Assembly (NCBI GenBank): GCA_905210435.1
Contig: CAJLWO010000004.1
Location: forward strand, 1 to 64,000
Direction of reading: 5' to 3'
Origin: an uncultured Bacteroidales bacterium
Lineage (GTDB): Bacteria; Bacteroidota; Bacteroidia; Bacteroidales; Muribaculaceae
Length of the DNA stretch: 64,000 nucleotides
The stretch's first letter is position 1. Each line of letters begins with the position of its first letter. A program made the position numbers and the translations under genes. The notes under the pieces were generated by a model, which saw nothing but the letters and a program-made list of their open reading frames with translations, had not been told where the DNA came from and did not search any database. Positions 59,840-64,000 of this stretch are shown here, in pieces.

Positions 59840-60349
59840 ATGCGTATGAACGGATTGAAAATTATTATGGGATGTGCTTTTGCCGCTATTCTGGCGGCAT
59901 GCGGTACCAATGAGGCCAATTATAAGAAAGCTTATGACAAGGCCAAGGAGAAGGATAGTGGCGGTATCGAAAGCACCATATACAACAGAGTAAGGGAACA
60001 GAGCCGCGAGGAGCGTATCGTGACGGGCGGTGATACCGTCAATGTCACGGTGGAATATGTCACGGCGTCGAAGGATGCAGGATTTACTCCCGACCGATTG
60101 CACAAATACAACGTAGTGACAGGTCAGTTCAAGCAGCTGTTTCATGCAAAATCAATGAGAAACAGGATGGAGGCCGGCGGCTACCCGCAGGCTATAATCG
60201 TCGAGACCGGCGAACCGCTTTATTATGTCGTGATACGTTCGACCCCGTCGCTTGCCGAGGCGAAGTCGGCAGCCGACAGTATCAGCGCCTCGTCGCCCGT
60301 AAGGCTTAAGGATGGCTTTCCGGTGATATTGCGGGCATCAAACCGTTGA
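59840..60349 (+). CDS. SPOR-domain lipoprotein
   Basis: This 169-residue protein starts at 59840 (or the ATG at 59846); the longer ORF from 59768 runs through a tandem repeat and is not a signal peptide. The lipobox AILAAC precedes CGTNEANYK. The C-terminal part (about 92-165) is a SPOR-like fold: HKYNVVTGQFKQLFHAKSMR and YYVVIRSTPSLAEAKSAADS. SPOR domains bind denuded septal peptidoglycan, so a role in division or envelope is likely. Confidence 0.8.
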   Translation: MRMNGLKIIMGCAFAAILAACGTNEANYKKAYDKAKEKDSGGIESTIYNRVREQSREERIVTGGDTVNVTVEYVTASKDAGFTPDRLHKYNVVTGQFKQLFHAKSMRNRMEAGGYPQAIIVETGEPLYYVVIRSTPSLAEAKSAADSISASSPVRLKDGFPVILRASNR

Positions 60350-60421
60350 GACGTAAATCGTATCGGAAATTTCCACGTGGCGGGACGCCCTGTTCACATA
60401 TTATTTTAGCGCGTTTTTATA

Positions 60422-60451
60422 TTTGGTATTGGTGAATATTTATTATATTTG
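60422..60451 (+). promoter_or_regulatory. Promoter of ilvA
   Basis: TTTG (60422-60425), an 18-bp gap and TATATTTG (60444-60451) give a start near 60457. This excludes the upstream ATG at 60449 and favours 60473. Confidence 0.6.
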
Positions 60452-60472
60452 CACGTTTTAAAACTCATAAAA

Positions 60473-61681
60473 ATGTCAGCTTTACAAATAAGTGAGATAT
60501 ATAAGGCACAACAGGTGCTGAAAGATGTAGCGCGTCACCCCAAAATCATAGGGCCGACAGATTTGTCAAACGATTGTACCGTCTACCTCAAGCCGGAGAA
60601 CCTGCAGTACACCGGTTCGTTCAAACTGCGTGGCGCATATTACAAGATATCGCAGCTGTCGGAGGAGGAAAAGCAGCGCGGCGTTATAGCCTGCTCTGCC
60701 GGGAATCACGCTCAGGGTGTGGCTTTGGGTGCAAGAAACAACGGTATCAAGGCTCTTATCTGCCTTCCCGCGGGCGCTCCGATTTCAAAGATAGAAGCGA
60801 CAAAACGTCTTGGCGCGGAAGTGTGTCTTGTGCCGGGCGTGTATGACGACGCCTACAATAAGGCCGTTGAGCTCAAGGAGGAATACGGATATACATTTGT
60901 ACATCCTTTCGACGACCCTCTCGTAATAGCCGGACAGGGCACGATAGGTCTAGAAATCATAGAGGAGCTTCCCGAAGTGGAGGCAATCGTAGTGCCTGTG
61001 GGCGGCGGTGGCCTGATATCGGGAATCGCGTTTGCCGTAAAGACGCTGCGCCCCGACATAAAGGTATATGGCGTGCAGGCTGCCGGCGCTCCGTCGATGC
61101 AGCGTTCGCTCGCCGAGGAGAAACCGGTGCATCTTGACAGCGTGTCGACGATAGCCGACGGCATCGCGGTAAAAGAGCCCGGGGTGAATACCTTCGAGAT
61201 GTGCCAACAATATGTCGATGAAATTGTTACAGTATCGGATGATGAGATTTCGGCGGCCATACTCGCTCTTATCGAGAAGCAGAAACTGATAGCTGAAGGT
61301 GCTGGAGCCACTCCTGTCGCCGCAGTGATGTTCGACAAACTTCCGGTTAAGGGGAAAAAGGTCGTATGTCTTGTGTCGGGCGGCAATATTGACGTGACGA
61401 TACTCAACCGTGTCATAACGCGAGGCATGATGATGGGTGGACGCATGTGCATGCTGACTCTCGAACTTGACGACAAGCCCGGACAGCTTTCGGCTGTAAG
61501 CGACATCATAGCCAAGAGCGGAGGAAATATCATATCCGTGACCCACGAGCGCACTAAGGCGACAAACCATATCAACTCCTGCTCGCTGCACGTCGAGATG
61601 GAGACACGCGACCGCGAGCATGTGGCGTTTATAAAGAAAGCGCTTGAGGATGCCGGATTTCCGGTGATTCACGGATATTGA
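60473..61681 (+). CDS. ilvA: Threonine ammonia-lyase (biosynthetic-type, ACT-like C-terminus)
   Basis: This 402-residue PLP enzyme deaminates threonine to 2-oxobutyrate, the first step of isoleucine synthesis. The PLP Lys is in YTGSFKLRGAYYKI. A Gly-rich phosphate loop VPVGGGGLISGIAF and CLVSGGNIDVTILNRV follow. The C-terminal roughly 75 residues (MLTLELDDKPGQLSAV...) form a single ACT-like regulatory domain. This architecture is shorter than E. coli IlvA (514, two ACT-like domains) and resembles TdcB-like or actinobacterial forms, so feedback control may differ. Confidence 0.93.
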   Translation: MSALQISEIYKAQQVLKDVARHPKIIGPTDLSNDCTVYLKPENLQYTGSFKLRGAYYKISQLSEEEKQRGVIACSAGNHAQGVALGARNNGIKALICLPAGAPISKIEATKRLGAEVCLVPGVYDDAYNKAVELKEEYGYTFVHPFDDPLVIAGQGTIGLEIIEELPEVEAIVVPVGGGGLISGIAFAVKTLRPDIKVYGVQAAGAPSMQRSLAEEKPVHLDSVSTIADGIAVKEPGVNTFEMCQQYVDEIVTVSDDEISAAILALIEKQKLIAEGAGATPVAAVMFDKLPVKGKKVVCLVSGGNIDVTILNRVITRGMMMGGRMCMLTLELDDKPGQLSAVSDIIAKSGGNIISVTHERTKATNHINSCSLHVEMETRDREHVAFIKKALEDAGFPVIHGY

Positions 61682-61750
61682 CCGGAGCCTCATTCCGCCA
61701 CCGGCTGCATTGCGCCCTATAACCTATTAGATACCAAACCCCTATATGAT

Positions 61751-63418
61751 ATGATGAAAGAAGATCTGGCAGTTATATATGCCAACAGTTTCAAGGAAAA
61801 CTGGACTTTGCCCGCACTGACCGATTACGGGGACAGCGGGTCGACCATTACATACGGTGACATGGCAAAGCGTATAGCAAGACTGCATATTTTCTTCGAA
61901 AGCCAGGGGGTCAGGGTCGGTGACAAGATAGCGTTGTGCGGACGCAATACGTCGACATGGGTCACTGTCTTTATCGCCACCATCACTTACGGCGCCGTCA
62001 TAGTGCCGGTGCTTCAGGATTTCAATCCGCAGGACGCGCAGCATATCATCAACCATTCGGAAGCTGTTCTGCTGTTTGTGAGCCAGTCGGTGTTTGAAAA
62101 TCTCGATTTCGAGGAGCTGCCGGCTCTTCGTGCCGCGTTGTCGCTTGACAACCGCAGGGTGCTTGCCGAGCGTCCCGGCCAGAATAACATGCCGTCGAAG
62201 GTGCTGAAGAATCTTACCCGCAAACTTAAGTCACGCTATCGCAACGGCTTTGGTAAAGAGGATGTGAATTATACCGTAAGGGACAAGAATGCTATGGCTG
62301 TGCTCAATTACACATCGGGCACGACAGGCTTTTCGAAAGGCGTAATGCTCACGTTCAACAATCTTACGGGCAATGTGGTGTTCGGCATAAACTCAAGGTT
62401 GCATTATCAGGGATCGCGTGTGCTGTCGTTCCTTCCGCTGGCACATGCCTACGGTTGTGCGTTCGACATGCTCACACCTCTTGCTGTCGGCTCTCACATC
62501 ACTCTGTTCGGCCGTCTGCCGTCGCCAAAGCTGCTTGTGAAAGCGTTCAGCGATGTGCGTCCCAACCTGATAGTGACCGTACCGCTGATACTCGAAAAAA
62601 TCTACAAAAACCAGATAGTGCCCATGATAACGAAGCAGACGATGCGGTGGGCACTGGCTATACCGCTGCTCGACAAGGCCATATACAGCAAGATACGCAG
62701 CCGGCTTGTGGATGCGTTCGGCGGTGCCTTTGAAGAGGTCATTGTGGGCGGAGCTCCGCTCAACAAAGAGGTGGAGGAATTCCTTCATCGCATAAAATTC
62801 CCGTTTACGGTAGGATACGGCATGACCGAATGCGGTCCGCTTATCAGCTATACCCCCTGGCGCGGGTTCGAGCTCGAATCGTGCGGCAGGACATTGCCGG
62901 GTATCATGCATTCGAAGATACTCTCCGACGATGAGGAGAATATTCCCGGAGAAATATGCGTGAAGGGAGAGAACGTGATGGAAGGATATTATAAAAATCC
63001 GGATGCAACATCCGCTGTGCTCGATGAGGACGGATGGCTGCATACGGGCGATATGGGCGTACGCAAACCCGACGGAACTCTTTTCATAAAAGGCCGATAC
63101 AAGACGATGATACTTTCAGCTACCGGACAGAACATCTATCCGGAGGAAATTGAATCGAAACTCAACAATATGCCTTACGTGAGCGAGAGCCTTGTGGTGG
63201 AGCGCGGCAAAGGCCTTTCGGCGATAGTCTATCCCGACTATGAGCAGATGGACCGCGACAAGCTGACGATACATGACATGGAGCCCATTATGGAGAATGT
63301 GCGCCAGGACCTCAACAAGATTGTAGCTCCGTACGAACGGATAGAACATATACAGCTGATACCTAATGAATTCGAAAAAACGCCGAAGCGCTCCATAAAG
63401 CGCTATCTGTACAGGTAG
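61751..63418 (+). CDS. AMP-forming acyl-CoA synthetase (long-chain fatty acid type)
   Basis: This 555-residue adenylate-forming ligase makes acyl-CoA (or another acyl thioester) from an acid, ATP and a thiol. Motifs: the P-loop AVLNYTSGTTGFSKGVML (near 180-197), VGYGMTECGPLIS (A5), and GDMGVRKPDGTLFIKGRYKT (A7/A8) with a near-final catalytic Lys in FEKTPKRSIKRYLYR. It is 70 bp downstream of ilvA, on the same strand. The chain length preferred is unknown. Confidence 0.9.
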   Translation: MMKEDLAVIYANSFKENWTLPALTDYGDSGSTITYGDMAKRIARLHIFFESQGVRVGDKIALCGRNTSTWVTVFIATITYGAVIVPVLQDFNPQDAQHIINHSEAVLLFVSQSVFENLDFEELPALRAALSLDNRRVLAERPGQNNMPSKVLKNLTRKLKSRYRNGFGKEDVNYTVRDKNAMAVLNYTSGTTGFSKGVMLTFNNLTGNVVFGINSRLHYQGSRVLSFLPLAHAYGCAFDMLTPLAVGSHITLFGRLPSPKLLVKAFSDVRPNLIVTVPLILEKIYKNQIVPMITKQTMRWALAIPLLDKAIYSKIRSRLVDAFGGAFEEVIVGGAPLNKEVEEFLHRIKFPFTVGYGMTECGPLISYTPWRGFELESCGRTLPGIMHSKILSDDEENIPGEICVKGENVMEGYYKNPDATSAVLDEDGWLHTGDMGVRKPDGTLFIKGRYKTMILSATGQNIYPEEIESKLNNMPYVSESLVVERGKGLSAIVYPDYEQMDRDKLTIHDMEPIMENVRQDLNKIVAPYERIEHIQLIPNEFEKTPKRSIKRYLYR

Positions 63419-63521
63419 ACAGCCGGAATTACGGTCGGGCCTACGGTTGGCCCTGCCCCCGTTCCGTTACTGATTAACGAAATAAATAGATTAGTGGATT
63501 TAAATAAAAAGAACCAATCGA

Positions 63522-64000
63522 TGAAAAAGTATTTAGTTACCGGTGGTGCCGGTTTTATTGGAAGCAATTTTGTAGACTATCTTATCAAAACACATGGCAA
63601 TGAAGTGGATGTGCTGATTCTCGATGTGCTTACGTATGCAGGCAATCTGATGACTATCAAACCGCTTCTTGAACTCGACAACGTAAATTTCGTGAAAGGC
63701 GACATAGGCGACCGTGAACTCGTTGAGAAAATCATGGCTGAATATGACCCCGACTATGTGGTGAACTTCGCCGCCGAAAGCCACGTGGACCGTTCGATAA
63801 CAAATCCGCGTCTCTTCCTCGAGACAAATATACTCGGTGCACAGAATATGCTCGACTGCGCCCGCAAGGCATGGTACGAAGGCAAGGACGAGAACGGACA
63901 TCCCAAATACCGCGCCGGCAAGAAATTCCTCCAGATATCGACCGACGAAGTGTATGGTTCGCTCGAAAAGAATTATGACGAAGCTCAGGAACTTCATCTG
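63522..64000 (+). CDS. rfbB: dTDP-glucose 4,6-dehydratase (partial, cut by window end)
   Basis: The first 159 residues of an extended SDR enzyme are present. NAD motif: VTGGAGFIGSNFVDYLIK. Then VLTYAGNLMTI (typical of RfbB), NFAAESHVDRSITNP, and QISTDEVYGSL with the catalytic Thr-Asp-Glu. It converts dTDP-glucose to the 4-keto-6-deoxy sugar, on the way to dTDP-rhamnose and related sugars. The C-terminal half lies outside the window. Confidence 0.94.

Overview
The window is a chromosomal segment of a Bacteroidales bacterium, most likely a Muribaculaceae-type gut commensal. The evidence is: promoters of the Bacteroidetes type (-7 box TAnnTTTG, sometimes with a TTTG/TTG element about 19-20 bp upstream); almost no Shine-Dalgarno sequences; a complete Na+-translocating NADH dehydrogenase; the exbB-exbD-exbD-tonB arrangement; a BioG-BioC fusion; BspA-type leucine-rich repeats; DUF4252 and DUF4143 proteins; and outer-membrane proteins ending in Phe. 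Genus or species cannot be fixed from the sequence alone.

Layout. 1-6.5 kb: an outer-membrane beta-barrel gene faces a three-gene RND efflux operon (adaptor, pump, TolC channel). 6.8-12.6 kb: an ammonium transporter, a membrane-anchored TPR/HTH regulator and a leucine-rich-repeat surface protein. GTAGA boxes at 11-bp phase lie upstream of the last two. 12.8-14.5 kb: ECF sigma factor, membrane anti-sigma-like protein and DUF4252 lipoprotein. 14.6-16.7 kb: GDP-L-fucose synthesis (gmd, fcl). 16.8-20.5 kb: an AT-richer accessory stretch with a WG-repeat protein, a DUF4143 ATPase with palindromic operator-like sites, and a SIMPL protein. 20.6-22.8 kb: a ROK sugar kinase and a decayed region with an apparent alpha-mannosidase remnant. 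22.8-28.8 kb: nqrABCDEF. 28.8-33.2 kb: a structured, possibly ncRNA-bearing intergenic region and the TonB energy-coupling operon. 33.3-40.7 kb: murA, then convergent comEC/yeiH/aroE and bioD/bioGC. 40.8-46.5 kb: an integrase remnant, then an operon of a small membrane protein, dxs, trkA and trkH. 46.6-54.1 kb: PHP-type tyrosine phosphatase, DMT transporter, GNAT, TPR sensor kinase lacking the phospho-acceptor His, an unknown membrane/repeat protein and CstA. 54.3-57.3 kb: three genes for activation of a nonulosonic (sialic/legionaminic-like) acid. 57.4-64 kb: obg, pgeF, tRNA-Val, a SPOR lipoprotein, ilvA, an acyl-CoA synthetase and the start of rfbB.

The window is mostly core metabolism and envelope biology. 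Sodium and proton gradients are built (Nqr) and spent (ExbBD-TonB, RND, Trk), and there are several nucleotide-sugar routes for surface glycans (GDP-fucose, a CMP-nonulosonate, dTDP-sugars). The less ordinary material is regulatory and repetitive: a family of palindromic intergenic repeats placed at gene 3' ends, a 54-bp duplicated sequence, phased operator-like boxes, a candidate small RNA and a degenerate histidine kinase. No phage, CRISPR array, intact insertion sequence or obviously new multigene defence system was found.
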